From: Whalleya microplaca
Lineage: Eukaryota > Ascomycota > Sordariomycetes > Xylariales > Xylariaceae
Direction of reading: 5' to 3'
Assembly: GCA_022497155.1 (NCBI GenBank)
Contig: MU385710.1
Span: forward strand, 1,054,001-1,118,000
DNA: 64,000 bases
This document shows, piece after piece, positions 23,670-34,113 of the stretch. The notes under the pieces are model-generated. The model worked only from the letters and a program-made list of their open reading frames with translations. It was not told the DNA's origin and did no database searches. Position numbers and translations under genes: made by a program. Numbering within the stretch: position 1 is the stretch's first letter; each line of letters starts with the position of its first letter.

Positions 23670-25496
23670 TCTGATAATCATTCCGAGCGCTCATCCTCGA
23701 ATCCAAGCCCCTTCCGCACAGCCGACGAGATCATACATTCTATCCTCGATGACAATACTTCGCCCGCCGACGTCAGTCCTTCCGGAGAATTGTATCGGGC
23801 CGTAGAAAGGTTTCATTCCCATCGTCGGCCTCCTAGTAGTGCACGACCGGATCTAGTCCGTAATCACCTAAGCCGCTGGGCTTCACGCTCCTCGTCGCGG
23901 CTCGCCATGTCGTCCGAGTCGAACTCGGAGACCCAACGACGGTTCTCGAGAGAACCGCAAGGCTCGGACGGTTCGCCTATATATAACTTACCACACGGTG
24001 GCCCTCATCTACCCCCACTACGGTCTTCGCACACTCGACGGCCCCCAGCTGTGCCTGGGTCTAATGGGCGAGTGCGACATTCTCGACCAGCACCGGAACG
24101 ATATTATTCGGGCGAACGTCTCGGATTCGAGAGTTTATACGGTGATAGCCGGTTTGAACCCAATGACGACTTCTGGGAGCCTCTACAGCCTCCCGATCAA
24201 ACTCCTCGGGATACCCGGCGCTCGACCGCAAGCCAGAATGCTCTCTCACAGACGCCCTTGGATTACGACAGCGCACTTGACGAGGCGGACACCCAGCTGC
24301 GAGCTGTGTTAGAACGTCCGTTCTCAAGCCTCCTCCCACTTTCGTCAATGCAGCCGGAACCTGAGGAGCCGCCGGAGGAGAGCCGAAGGGTCAAGAGGCG
24401 TAAACTGGATACGGATCATCTATCTAGCAATTTTCAGGGTTTCCGTTACGGGAAGTATGGACAGGTGGAGCCTGGACAGCTTACCATGGAGCTGGTGAGC
24501 TGTGATGGTGGCATGTATTCGGACGACGGACAGAAATATGCCGCCGAGAACATCCTCAAGAATGACCAGACGGTGTATTGTACCGAGGGACCGAGGTGCA
24601 ATATTGTGCTGAGGCACCAGGGCGCTACAGTATTCACTCTGAAGGAGCTGATTGTCAAGGCGCCCAGGTCCAATTTTACCTCCCCGTAAGACATCTCCCT
24701 CAGATTTCAATGGCCCTCAGATTGACACTACTATTCTAGGGTCCAGGAAGGCATGGTCTTCGTTTCTATGACGTCTGATCATCTCCTAACCCGAACGGCA
24801 CAATACCAAATACAGTACTCGCCCTCTCGGAGCTCATCGAGACGCATTGGGCGAGAAACACAACCGCTAGCACCTATCATCTCCATCAGACATAATGACG
24901 ACGGCACCAGCATGACTCGTGCTCAGGTCCGAGCAAGACGTCTATATAACATCGGCATGGACGACGAAGACAACGACCTCCGGGTCGCCCAGATCCCTTC
25001 AGAATTCAACGTCTCACCCCCACCTTTCAGAATAACAACGGAATGCAGCGACGACGAAGCCGACGACCCAGCGCCCAGGGGGGACTGGCGCGCACCGAAT
25101 CGAATCGGCGCCCTGCCGTTCGAGAGCGACAGCAGCGACGAGGAGGAAGGGAACCTCAACGACTTCTCGTTCAGCGGGACGGACTACCGGCCGCGAAGAC
25201 GGCGGAACCGATCCACCACCACGGCCCTGGCCGAGGCAGCGGAGGCCGCGCAGGCGGCCACACAGGAGGCCGTGCGCGCCGTGGGAGGGGAGCTGCTGGT
25301 GCCGCACGCGCGCTTCTTCATCGAGCGCAACAAGAGCAAGTGCACGATCCGGTTCGACCCGCCGGTGTCCGGGCGCTTCATCCTGCTGAAGATGTGGAGC
25401 CCGCACCGCGACCCGGCGTCCAATATCGACATCCAGGCCGTCGTGGCGAAGGGGTTCGCGGGGCCGCGATACTTCCCCTCCGTGGAGTTACGATGA
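23670..25496 (+). CDS. Conserved fungal protein with C-terminal beta-sandwich-like segment; 5' end unresolved
   Basis: The coding exon reaches from at least 23670 to 24685. A GTAAGA...TAG intron follows, then the last exon 24740-25496, about 590 codons in all. The N-terminal third is Arg/Ser/Pro-rich and disordered. A conserved-looking block, NFQGFRYGKYGQVEPGQL to MELVSCDGGMY, passes through AAENILKNDQTVYCTEGPRC into LRHQGATVFTLKELIVKAP. Across the intron it reads VQEGMVFVSMT. After an acidic linker comes FILLKMWSPHRD...NIDIQAVVAKGFAGPRYFP. The pattern resembles a galactose-binding/DOC-type beta-sandwich split by a long disordered loop, but that is inference. The first in-frame ATG of the exon is at 23907. 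The same frame is open and protein-like back to an acceptor at 23668-23669, so a 5' exon with the true start is likely missing. Confidence 0.7.
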
Positions 25497-26529
25497 TGAT
25501 TGAGATGAGATGAGATGAGATTAGGTTAGGTTAGGTTAGTTTAGATATGTGCTGCGATGATGGCATGGTGGTTTGCTTGCATAGCCCCTGAGAATAGCGT
25601 GAGAAATTATGTTTTGAAACTTGTTTGTTTGGTCTTGAACTTGAGTGTGGTGTTGTGAGCGTGAGACTACTACGTGTTGTTGAATACCCTGAGGCTGATT
25701 GATACCTGGATTTTGAATAGACCATTGTATTTCACTGACATTTCTTGGACTTGCATGAATAATCACTTTGATATAGAGAGCTGTGTGCGCTATTCTCCTG
25801 TACTACATGAGACTCATGGCTAAACCACCTAGGTTAGGTGCTGTAACTACAGTGTCATCTGGCTGCAGGTTAAGCTTAACAATGAAGTCGGGTGTCTCAT
25901 GGTCAGTGTTGATAATGAGACGCCTCATAAGGAGCTCTTACAACAATTATCATGTTTATGCATCATATGTTTAAAATGTGGCTTGCTAGTTCTAAATAGA
26001 GTCATAGTTAATAAGCGGAATAGATCTACCGGTCCTAGAATTGATCTCTATGTGAGGCAGATCCAGGGATGGTGTCAGGTACAAGCCTCGATGATTAAAA
26101 ATGAATCATCGGGGAGCAAAGCCAGTAAGCAGTGCACGTTCGAAGCTCAGAGTCATCGTTCCGTGGCAATGCAGAAAAAGATTGAGTCATCAATGCCAAG
26201 CATCGACCTCAAGTGCTCTTTTTTACAATCTAGAGCTAGGAAATGATATTTGTAAGAGAAAAGAAAGAAAAAGAGAAAAAACGGCAAAGAATATAGCCCC
26301 ACACTGACTACAATATACATACCGGCCTAAAGCGTCGCTCAATTCCCATTCTGCTTTCGAGCTCTCTCCCATCATCCACCAATAATCTCATCTTTACACC
26401 ACGAACGAACGAACAACGAGTTTCGAAGCGACGACACCTTTGATACCCCCCCTTTATACTCGAAACCCTTTACCTTCCGTCACCATTCTAGCTACTTCAG
26501 TGTGCGGCAATAACCCAACCGGTACAATC
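25497..26529. other. Intergenic; 3' UTR and TIF6 promoter
   Basis: Directly after the stop codon lie (GAGAT)n and (TTAGG)n runs. The middle part (25.78-26.25 kb) looks non-coding. The last 200 nt are pyrimidine-rich, as expected for the leader of a translation-factor gene. Confidence 0.6.
25502..25538. repeat. (GAGAT)n followed by (TTAGG)n
   Basis: Four GAGAT units pass into ATTAGGTTAGGTTAGG. The second unit is TTAGG, not the fungal telomere unit TTAGGG, so I read it as an interstitial simple repeat in the 3' UTR. Confidence 0.8.
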
Positions 26530-27534
26530 ATGGCTGTGCGCGCACAATTCGAGAACTCGAACGAGTAAGTACAGTACCAAGAACTGCCCCGCCATTGATC
26601 CTCTACCCACCCATCAGAACCCCGCGGAAGTGGGAAGTTTTGTTGTATAATCTATAGCAGCATAGAGGCTCACCTTATATTGTAGGGTCGGTGTTTTCTC
26701 GACACTCACCAATGGCTATGCCTTGACGGCTGTCGGCGCAAGCGAGAACTTCTACAGCGTCTTCGAGGCCGAACTGCAAGATGTCATTCCCATCGTCCGC
26801 ACCACAATCGCAGGCACGCGCATCATCGGCCGGTTAACAGCAGGGTATGTGTGAGACCCTTATTACCTAGAGGACATTGCTTGCTTGCATGCTTGCATGT
26901 AGGCATTGTCCTCGACCTCTTTCTCGATAGCAAGCACCCGCAGCTATGGCAAAGGCACCGTCTCTAACTCCCACGCCTTGTCTCTAGAAACCGCAAAGGG
27001 CTCCTCGTGCCCACATCCACAACGGACCAAGAGCTGCAGCACCTGCGGAACTCGCTGCCAGACACGGTCAAGATCCAGCGGATAGAAGAACGCCTGTCGG
27101 CGCTGGGCAACGTGATCGTGTCGAACGACCACATCGCGCTGGTGCACCCGGACCTGGAGCGCGAGACGGAGGAGATCATCGCCGACGTGCTGGGCGTCGA
27201 GGTCTTCCGCCAGACCGTCGCCGACAACGTGCTCGTCGGCTCCTACATGAGCCTGAGCAACCAGGGCGGCCTCGTCCACCCCAAGACCAGCATCCAGGAC
27301 CAGGACGAGCTCAGCTCGCTCCTGCAGGTGCCCCTCGTCGCGGGGTCCGTCAACCGCGGCAGCAACGTCGTCGGCGCCGGGATCGTCGTTAATGACTGGC
27401 TCGCGGTCACGGGGCTCGATACTACGGCTACGGAGCTCAGCGTCATCGAGAGCGTGTTCAGGCTTGGCGAGGGCGCCGCCCCGGGGAATATCGCGGGCAA
27501 TATGAAGGATACGATGGTCGAGAGCTTCTACTAG
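26530..27534 (+). CDS. tif6: Eukaryotic translation initiation factor 6 (60S anti-association factor)
   Basis: eIF6/Tif6 binds pre-60S and free 60S subunits, is needed for 60S biogenesis in the nucleolus, and blocks premature joining with 40S. Exons 26530-26564, 26686-26844 and 26988-27534 give 246 aa, the normal family length. The introns are 121 and 143 nt, and both joins keep the frame. The first exon encodes [12 protein letters not shown], the classic eIF6 start; exon 2 begins [13 protein letters not shown]. Exon 3 contains [64 protein letters not shown] and the C-terminal segment with [10 protein letters not shown]. All five repeats of the pentein fold can be followed. The assignment is certain. 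The third exon has strongly G/C-biased third codon positions. Confidence 0.98.
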
Positions 27535-30500
27535 GGGAGAGGCTGGGAGAGGAGGTGTTGCGGGTGTGTGGCGTTGGTCTGGCTTTCAACTGGCTTGGGA
27601 GGATTTGTCATGCATATATGTGCATTATATTCAGGATTCACATGAGGATGGTTATCTATCTCGCGGGTGCGTGCCACTGGTTCAACATGTTGTTTCTAGT
27701 TGGGCACGGGCACGGCACGGACATCTCCGGCTGTCAAGATGGACAGCTAGATGGATGGATATCTACAACGACGGCAGATGTCGTGAGGAAATGAGGAAGT
27801 AGCCAGTCAATGAAGCATTCCAGTCACCCTGCAACTATTCGGACCCCTTTCATGGTGTCTCAGTGATAAGGGGGGTTATTCTGTACCCCTCCATCCTTTG
27901 GTGGACGTGTTTCCAGCTGAGTTGACAAGGGAATATATACAGAAGCAGAAGTCGAGGGAACAAGTCTACGTCGGGGCCAACCTATCCGCCGTCAATGCTC
28001 CTTGTCAACTTTCTATGACTAGGTACACCGAGGCCGAGGCTACCCAGGTATCATCATTACTGATTCTACTTGGGTCCTTTATGTCCGACATAAGTTGTTG
28101 CAACGCCCTATCGTGGAATATGCACCGAGAGGCTTAGAAAGGCTGCTTACGCGGCACCGTCTCAACCCTAGAAAACACATGAATAGAGTCGACTCGGTTT
28201 AGGCGATGGCTGCTGTTCTGGGCCATGTGCCCCGTGTCAGTGCCCTCTACGCTGAATGTGGCTCATTGACATTGGAGAATAGCTACGACTCAGGCTCTGT
28301 CCTCAGCTTCGTACTACGCTTACGGCATACGGCATACGTCGTGGCCTTGGGTATGGGGAAGTCCTCGGGATTCTGAGGCCGCCTAAAGCGAGCGCATAGG
28401 CTGGGAATGTGGTACGGCCGGACAATGGATGCTGGACTTCTGCCATAGCACAATAGGGATTGAGCAGTTGTGGTGTTTGGGATACCCGTTGTTAGATACC
28501 ACAACTTCATATGACACGAGAAACGATGGTGGCACCGTTCAATCCTGTCTTCTTAACTCGGTGTGGCTTTCTCGGATTTTATGGTCCCCAGCCTTTCCAT
28601 TTACGTGGCTGGGATTACTTGTGTCTTTAAACCTCACCTAGCTAAAGTCCGCGAGGCGCGACAGGATAGAATATGTGTTCAGGTATAGACCTAGGAATCA
28701 CCTAGGTAAACTACTAATTAGTAGTTTAGGTGTCTGTCTTAGTAACCCTATCCCTCAGTCCCTCCAAAGGGATCTGCGATGTAGAACGGGGACTAGGGCT
28801 AATAATCCATGATATTGCGCGCAATCATACACAGGCCATGAAGATCAGTGCATTAGCCTGCTACCGTAGTTGCTCAATAAGTGTATTCATCGCTCTGGAC
28901 TGAACCAGTTCGGAGACGGAATCGGCGCTGATATCCCGTGGATCGGTGATGGCTATCAAATAAGCTAAAATCCAGTGCTTATATCGCCTATAGCTGAAAG
29001 GCATAGGTTGATGAAACATTTTGTATCTATATTCTCATTAATTTTCATTAATAGTTGCGGTATACTGAACGTGTAAGTTGTGGTGGACTTGAGGCTCCGC
29101 ACCTGCACCTGCATGCGACCTACAATCAGATGGTGAAGGTGATTTGAGAGAGCATTTCGTATTATGGGTTTAAGAAGGGTCAAAGTCAATATCCAATCAA
29201 AGCCAACCGCCCAATTTCTATCAAGTCTAATAGGGCACACACAGCACGCACTGAGCCCAAGACCGCAACACGAATGGATCAGAGGAATACGTGGCTCCTG
29301 TGGTATAATGTCTTTGTGAAGACTTTCGAGGCGGCGGGACGGATCGCTACGTCATACCTACAGTAGATGCGGGCTACCTCTTTTGACAGAATATACATGT
29401 AGGTAGCTTCTGCTTGCCGTGTGTACGTAAAGATCGGACGGCGATGCAATCGTGGACCTTCGCCAAAGGAGGTCCGCCAAGTTCTGTGTAGGGTTCGACT
29501 GACTGGCCCAAGTGGCACTGGATTACTGCGTCCCGAAACCTGATTCCATCTTTGACAGAAGGGGTCGATCTGTCTGTCTCGGGTCAAGAATGTGAAGGGC
29601 TCCCTCATGTTGGAGGTTGGGGAGGGAGGGGGAACTCTACTTGTACATTACGTGAGGTAAATTGTAGTCAAGAAAGATATCAAAGTTGGGGTGTAGAAAG
29701 TCAATTCGATGCTGCAAAACAGGTCTCGGCATTTTTGACGTAACGCTAAAAAAAGCACTTTAATGATCAGTTCCAGCTGGCCGGTTGTCAGTGGCCGGCT
29801 AGGCTATACTATGTAGCAGGAGCATTGGAACTGGAGCCTAGAGCGGCAGGCGTCGTCACACTGCCTAGGGTACCACGGGTATTGTAGCCCATTGATTGTG
29901 AGAGACGGGTATCGACTGCCTAACGTCGATTATACCACAATATGTAGGCAACTTTCACATGTACATACATAGTTGACATACTTGTTTCCCCGAAGCTTCA
30001 ATGTTCTATGTATGTACGCATAACTTACAGGCTTCATGTACTGCCTCCTCCTACCAACCTACCTACCTTACCTGGCCACGCACACATATGCTGGTAGATG
30101 GCTGGATCGTGAATCCTACTTGCTTTTTCCTTAGAAACATCCATGTGTTTCGACCATATTAGCGTCACCTTCATAAGATAATCAAGTCTGTTGAAACATA
30201 TTTCTTCATATCTAGGTCTTAGTCTGCAGTCTTGGTCATTTCCTAAAGTCCTTTCCTAACTTTGTCCCATCCCATCTGAACCCGTTGTTGTGCGATCCAG
30301 AGTATACTGCCGTTCCATGGAACCATTGGATGATCGGATCCCGGTAATTACTCGCACCCCTTGTCAACCACAGCCATCCGCCGCTTATCTGGAAACCCAG
30401 CCGACCCACCCCGGATGGACCGTTGCTAGGAAGACAGGACCAAGGTAGACGAATAGGCCTTGGCTGGCTTAAGACTTGTTTATGCAGACCTGCGTCAGCT

Positions 30501-30906
30501 TCTTACTGGCTTCTGTGTGCACCGGCTACTAAGGTGTATCCGCACCGTTGCCCACCAGTTCGAGTCGTCTTTGTGTTTGTGTGTGTGTTTTGATCATTAT
30601 TATGATGATGAGGTTGATTCTTATTATTGTTTGTTGATCGAGTTGTGGATCAGCTCCTTTAACTAGGCTTTATTCAACCACTCCTTTTTTTATACCAGCG
30701 GTAGAGGGAGCTTTCCAGATTCTACCACTGAAAACGTTCGATCATCGAGATACAACAACCCATACCCATCTCGAAACACTGAGAAAGAGGAGACCCTTAA
30801 TCTGAGAAAATCCCAGGGCCCCCACCACGCTCCAAGCTTCCCTCTTTTGCCATAACCGTTTAATTCGGGACGGACGCTTCGTTCCACCCCGGAACGATAT
30901 TGGACA
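27535..30906. other. Intergenic, 3.4 kb, no supported gene
   Basis: No open frame shows a domain or coding-like composition. A near-perfect palindrome sits at 28700-28733. CCTAGG motifs occur near it, and CCTACCTACCTTACC at about 30057. The last about 250 nt before 30907 probably form the promoter and leader of the coiled-coil gene. Confidence 0.6.
28700..28733. repeat. Inverted repeat/hairpin with perfect 22-nt core
   Basis: The core (28707-28728) is a perfect palindrome centred on AATT, with arms TAAACTACTAA and TTAGTAGTTTA. CACCT on the left and AGGTG on the right extend the pairing beyond a 4-nt bulge (AGGT). It has no T-run and no gene beside it, so its role is unknown. Confidence 0.75.
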
Positions 30907-32343
30907 ATGCTAAGGGGTACCGCAACTCCCGAGCCAGCTCAGGAAATGAAAACAGAAACCGAAACATACCAGCCTCGCGCTGAACGCGGAGAACCTGGGA
31001 GAACTGTTCTTCCTTCTCGCGAACCTATCTTGAGTCTCGACGAACCACATGAGGTGGCGAGTCCGCCAAAACTACCCATACGCCTCACACTTGCTGAAGA
31101 GGACAGCTTCTCGTCACTACGTGTACCGCATCAACGGCAGCAGTCTGTACCAACTTACGCGAACTCTCGACCGCGGACGCCTACAAGAGTACACTCCAGA
31201 CACCAGTCACAAGGGATGCCTCTGACAGGAGACGGGCAGAACCGACGGCGCGCAGACAACTCACCGGGAAGGTTTGCTGGGTGGCTGGGGGGCACGTCGC
31301 CGTCGGTTGATGTACACTCCCCTGATACGACACCGAAGTCCATACGAAGCACGGCAACGGTTGATCAGACACCAAAGAGCGCAACTCAGTCTCGGTTCGG
31401 TTTCTTAGCCTCATCAATGTCGGCCATCACCACACGCTTGACAAGTCCGACGCCTACCGCCAACCACCAGGTTGACGACGAGCTGTGCAATATGGACATC
31501 GAAGCGGCCTTGTATCCCGCGATCTCTCCCTCGGACCGGGATACCTTCTCACCTGCAGCCTACAAGAACCTGCAGGCCAACGCACTCGGCCTTCTGCATA
31601 AGATGCAGGAAGCCTGTCAACAGCGAACATCAGTGTTACACGAGGTTCAAGCGGAAAGAGAAGCGCAAAAGGAAGAGATTGAGGAAGCAGAATTACGCGC
31701 GCGCCATTACAAGAATCAACTGGAAAACATGGCCGCCAAAGCAGCCGAACAAGAGACTGCCATGCAGCAACTTATGGCCGAGCTGCAAGCCGAGAAGCGG
31801 GCTCGTTACGAAGAACGCATCGCCCACGAGAAACTATTAGGCGATGGATCAACGGTCACGGAGGACCTATGCGTCGACGAGGAAGAGAGGAAGAGGTGGA
31901 GAAAGAGCGGCGGCACCGTGAGATCAGATCTGAGCGTTGATACCGACGGAGACAGCGCCGAGAGCGCCAGCATATTCTCCCGGAGCCGCAGCCCCACGAT
32001 CATGACCAGCGCAACGGAGTGCGAGACCCCTGAGGTGCAAACCCCGATCACCCCCATGCACCCCAAATCGCTGGCAGTCAATGCGCCGAGGCAGCGGACA
32101 AGCCAGCAATTGACCACGTTCCAGAAGCTCATGAAGGGCATCTCGGGGGAGCCGGGCAAGAAGGAGGATGGGGGCCTCGCAGGCTCCGGCGTCTGCGGCA
32201 ATTGCAGGGGCCAGGATTCCAGCGTCGCGTGGGATACGGTTAGCCTGCTGCGGGACGAGAACAAGGGACTGAAGCAGCGAGTGGCACACCTGGAGGTAGT
32301 CGTTGATGGGGCTCTCGACATAGTGAACGGCATTGGGCTTTGA
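30907..32343 (+). CDS. Conserved fungal coiled-coil protein, function unknown
   Basis: A single exon of 478 aa, with ATG as the first in-frame start after a pyrimidine-rich leader. Residues 1-215 are Pro/Ser/Thr/Arg-rich, with a GRFAGWLGG patch near 122 and a SRFGFLASSMSAITTRL amphipathic segment near 162-180. From about 218 to 312 runs an uninterrupted coiled coil (HKMQEACQQRTSVLHEVQAE, then Glu/Gln/Arg heptads). A Ser-rich linker contains FSRSRSPTIM. The C-terminus has a CGNC pair followed by SVAWDTVSLLRDENKGLKQR and a second short coiled coil that ends the protein. This layout recurs in Pezizomycotina proteins of unknown function; I recognise no enzyme domain. A scaffold or cytoskeleton-linked role is inference from the coiled coils only. 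Confidence 0.85.
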   Translation: MLRGTATPEPAQEMKTETETYQPRAERGEPGRTVLPSREPILSLDEPHEVASPPKLPIRLTLAEEDSFSSLRVPHQRQQSVPTYANSRPRTPTRVHSRHQSQGMPLTGDGQNRRRADNSPGRFAGWLGGTSPSVDVHSPDTTPKSIRSTATVDQTPKSATQSRFGFLASSMSAITTRLTSPTPTANHQVDDELCNMDIEAALYPAISPSDRDTFSPAAYKNLQANALGLLHKMQEACQQRTSVLHEVQAEREAQKEEIEEAELRARHYKNQLENMAAKAAEQETAMQQLMAELQAEKRARYEERIAHEKLLGDGSTVTEDLCVDEEERKRWRKSGGTVRSDLSVDTDGDSAESASIFSRSRSPTIMTSATECETPEVQTPITPMHPKSLAVNAPRQRTSQQLTTFQKLMKGISGEPGKKEDGGLAGSGVCGNCRGQDSSVAWDTVSLLRDENKGLKQRVAHLEVVVDGALDIVNGIGL

Positions 32344-32907
32344 TCTGATCTGACCTCGGATGCATACGCATACATGCATGCATGACTGGCGTTTTTTATG
32401 GTAGATGTGGTAGATGAGAGAAGGATATAAATGTTGTCACCTTGACACAACACGGGGTCTTGCATATTTGGCTGGTTCAAACTTTATCTGCTGCTAGAAA
32501 GATGGAACAGAGCTTGGATACTTATAGGCAGCGCTGTTGGACTTACATAGGATAGATACCATACATACTTCAATGAAAATTGATGAAACAAAAACCTGTA
32601 GCTGTCGTCTTGTTCTAGAGAGTTATCTATCATGTATGGTATAAGACTATAATGATGGGCATGTCGTCATCTTCCCGTGGGCTGTATCCAGCCTATTCCT
32701 ATGTGTAATTGACAAGCCATAGCCCAGAGTCAGTTTGCAAGACCGGATTTTCAAGGGATCTTTTTGTCAAATTTTTTTTTTTGCTTTTGCCAGATATCAA
32801 CCCAACTATTCCTCATCTCAACCCTTATAGCCCGGGTACGAGATAGATATATGTATATACAATGATTGCTGTTGAGAGTATAGATCTCGCTTCCGCCCAC
32901 TAGTTAC
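32344..32907. other. Convergent intergenic region
   Basis: It separates the 3' ends of the coiled-coil gene and the complex I subunit gene. It has T-rich and A-rich runs (for example T9 at about 32770) but no coding signal. Confidence 0.6.
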
Positions 32908-33374
32908 CTAGTGGTGCTCCTTCTCCTCACCATGAGGCTCCTCACCATGATGCTCCTCCCCGTGATGCTTGTCCTTGAGGTAACGGTTCTCGATTGCGAC
33001 GTAGATGACGAAGGCGAAGGTCGCGATGCCTAGGCCGGGGAAGGCACGTCCGAGTCGATTCCATCGCGAGAAGATTCCATGGTAGCGCCAGGCTTCCCTG
33101 TGAAATTTCAATGCATCAGCTCAGCCGAGATGCACCGGCGCGTGTTGTTGCGTGGCAGCTAGATGGGTGGATGGCGACTCACGCTCTCTCCCAGGGGTCG
33201 TATTTCGGCTGCCCGGCGGACTGGACGAATTTCCGTATGTCGAAGCCGGTGATGTTGGGCTTGCCGTGGGTGGCTCGGAGTATCCTGGAGATGGTGGCAT
33301 TGGCATTAGCATACATTGTATTGGTGGCTCTAGAACAAGAGCGGGAGAAAGAAGTCGTACCTGGAGGGATACAT
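32908..33374 (-). CDS. NADH:ubiquinone oxidoreductase (complex I) B12/NDUFB3 subunit
   Basis: A small accessory subunit of the membrane arm of mitochondrial complex I. The gene has three exons: 33374-33361 (only 14 nt), 33284-33183 and 33097-32908, giving 101 aa. The tiny first exon supplies MYPS, and the join AG|G continues with RILRATHGKPNITGFDIRKF. The second join gives KYDPWERAEAWRY, the family signature (PWERxEAWRY), followed by RWNRLGRAFPGLGIA. One membrane helix follows (about 62-80, GLGIATFAFVIYVAIE). The tail is a His/Glu repeat with three HGEE units. An in-frame Met only seven codons before EAWRY lies in the second intron and would lose the whole N-terminal half. Length and motifs fit the fungal B12 subunit well. 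Confidence 0.92.
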
Positions 33375-34113
33375 GGTGAATAGGTGTGAAGCGTCGCAGC
33401 GATGAGTGAAAGGCGGCGTGGTTGTCACAAAGCTCTCCAATACAGGTATCTTGTAGGAGTTCAATGAACAGTCAATCGGAATCCAATTGAACCCACCCGA
33501 TTGATTACACCCGGTACCTATTCGTCAGTGAGAGGAAGGTACATCCGTTAGATACACTCGTATGAGGGAAGTGTCGGCACATTGAAATTCCGACCGAGCT
33601 ACTTCCTTACTTCGAGCTACTTCGTTACTTAGACACTTCCAAGGTTACCTAAGGTGGGTAGGTGGGTGAGCACCCCTGCCAATCACGATCAAGTCGGCGT
33701 CGACGCTTGGACCATATGAGTTCCATCTATTCTGAAATTCTCCCCAATCTGGTACCGACCTTCATTTTAGACCAGTCTCTTTCCAGATCGACGTACATAG
33801 CATACTTCCCCTCCGGCACCGCGATTTCAGTATTAACACACAGACGCAATTACCCTGCGACGCGGCCTCCAGCTGATTGACTTTGCACCGAGGACATAAC
33901 CATAACCTAACCTGGAACCCCCTCCTGCATCCTGCACCTGGTCACAGCTTGATCACCTGGGCATTTCAACATCCATATCTGCTGCTGCTGCACGCTTCGT
34001 CCCCAACCGCCGAGCTCCCTCATGACGACCGATTCCCCTTCTGCCTTCATACAACAGATACAGACAGCCAGGAAAGGGCTCGACAAAACCACCTTCGCCA
34101 GCGCGCATACCTG
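33375..34113. other. Divergent promoter region of the complex I subunit and POP2
   Basis: These 739 nt lie between two divergent genes and include both promoters and 5' leaders. An open frame joins POP2 without a stop from 33877, but it has no in-frame ATG before 34114, so I read it as leader. The direct repeat CGAGCTACTTC occurs twice near 33594-33622. Confidence 0.6.

Noticed and set aside
25518..25538. Possible interstitial telomere sequence
   Set aside because: The unit is TTAGG, not TTAGGG, with only three to four copies inside a probable 3' UTR. A chance simple repeat is sufficient.
33877..34113. 79-codon upstream extension of POP2
   Set aside because: The frame is open but has no ATG, and the translated piece does not resemble any POP2 N-terminus. 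It reads as 5' leader.
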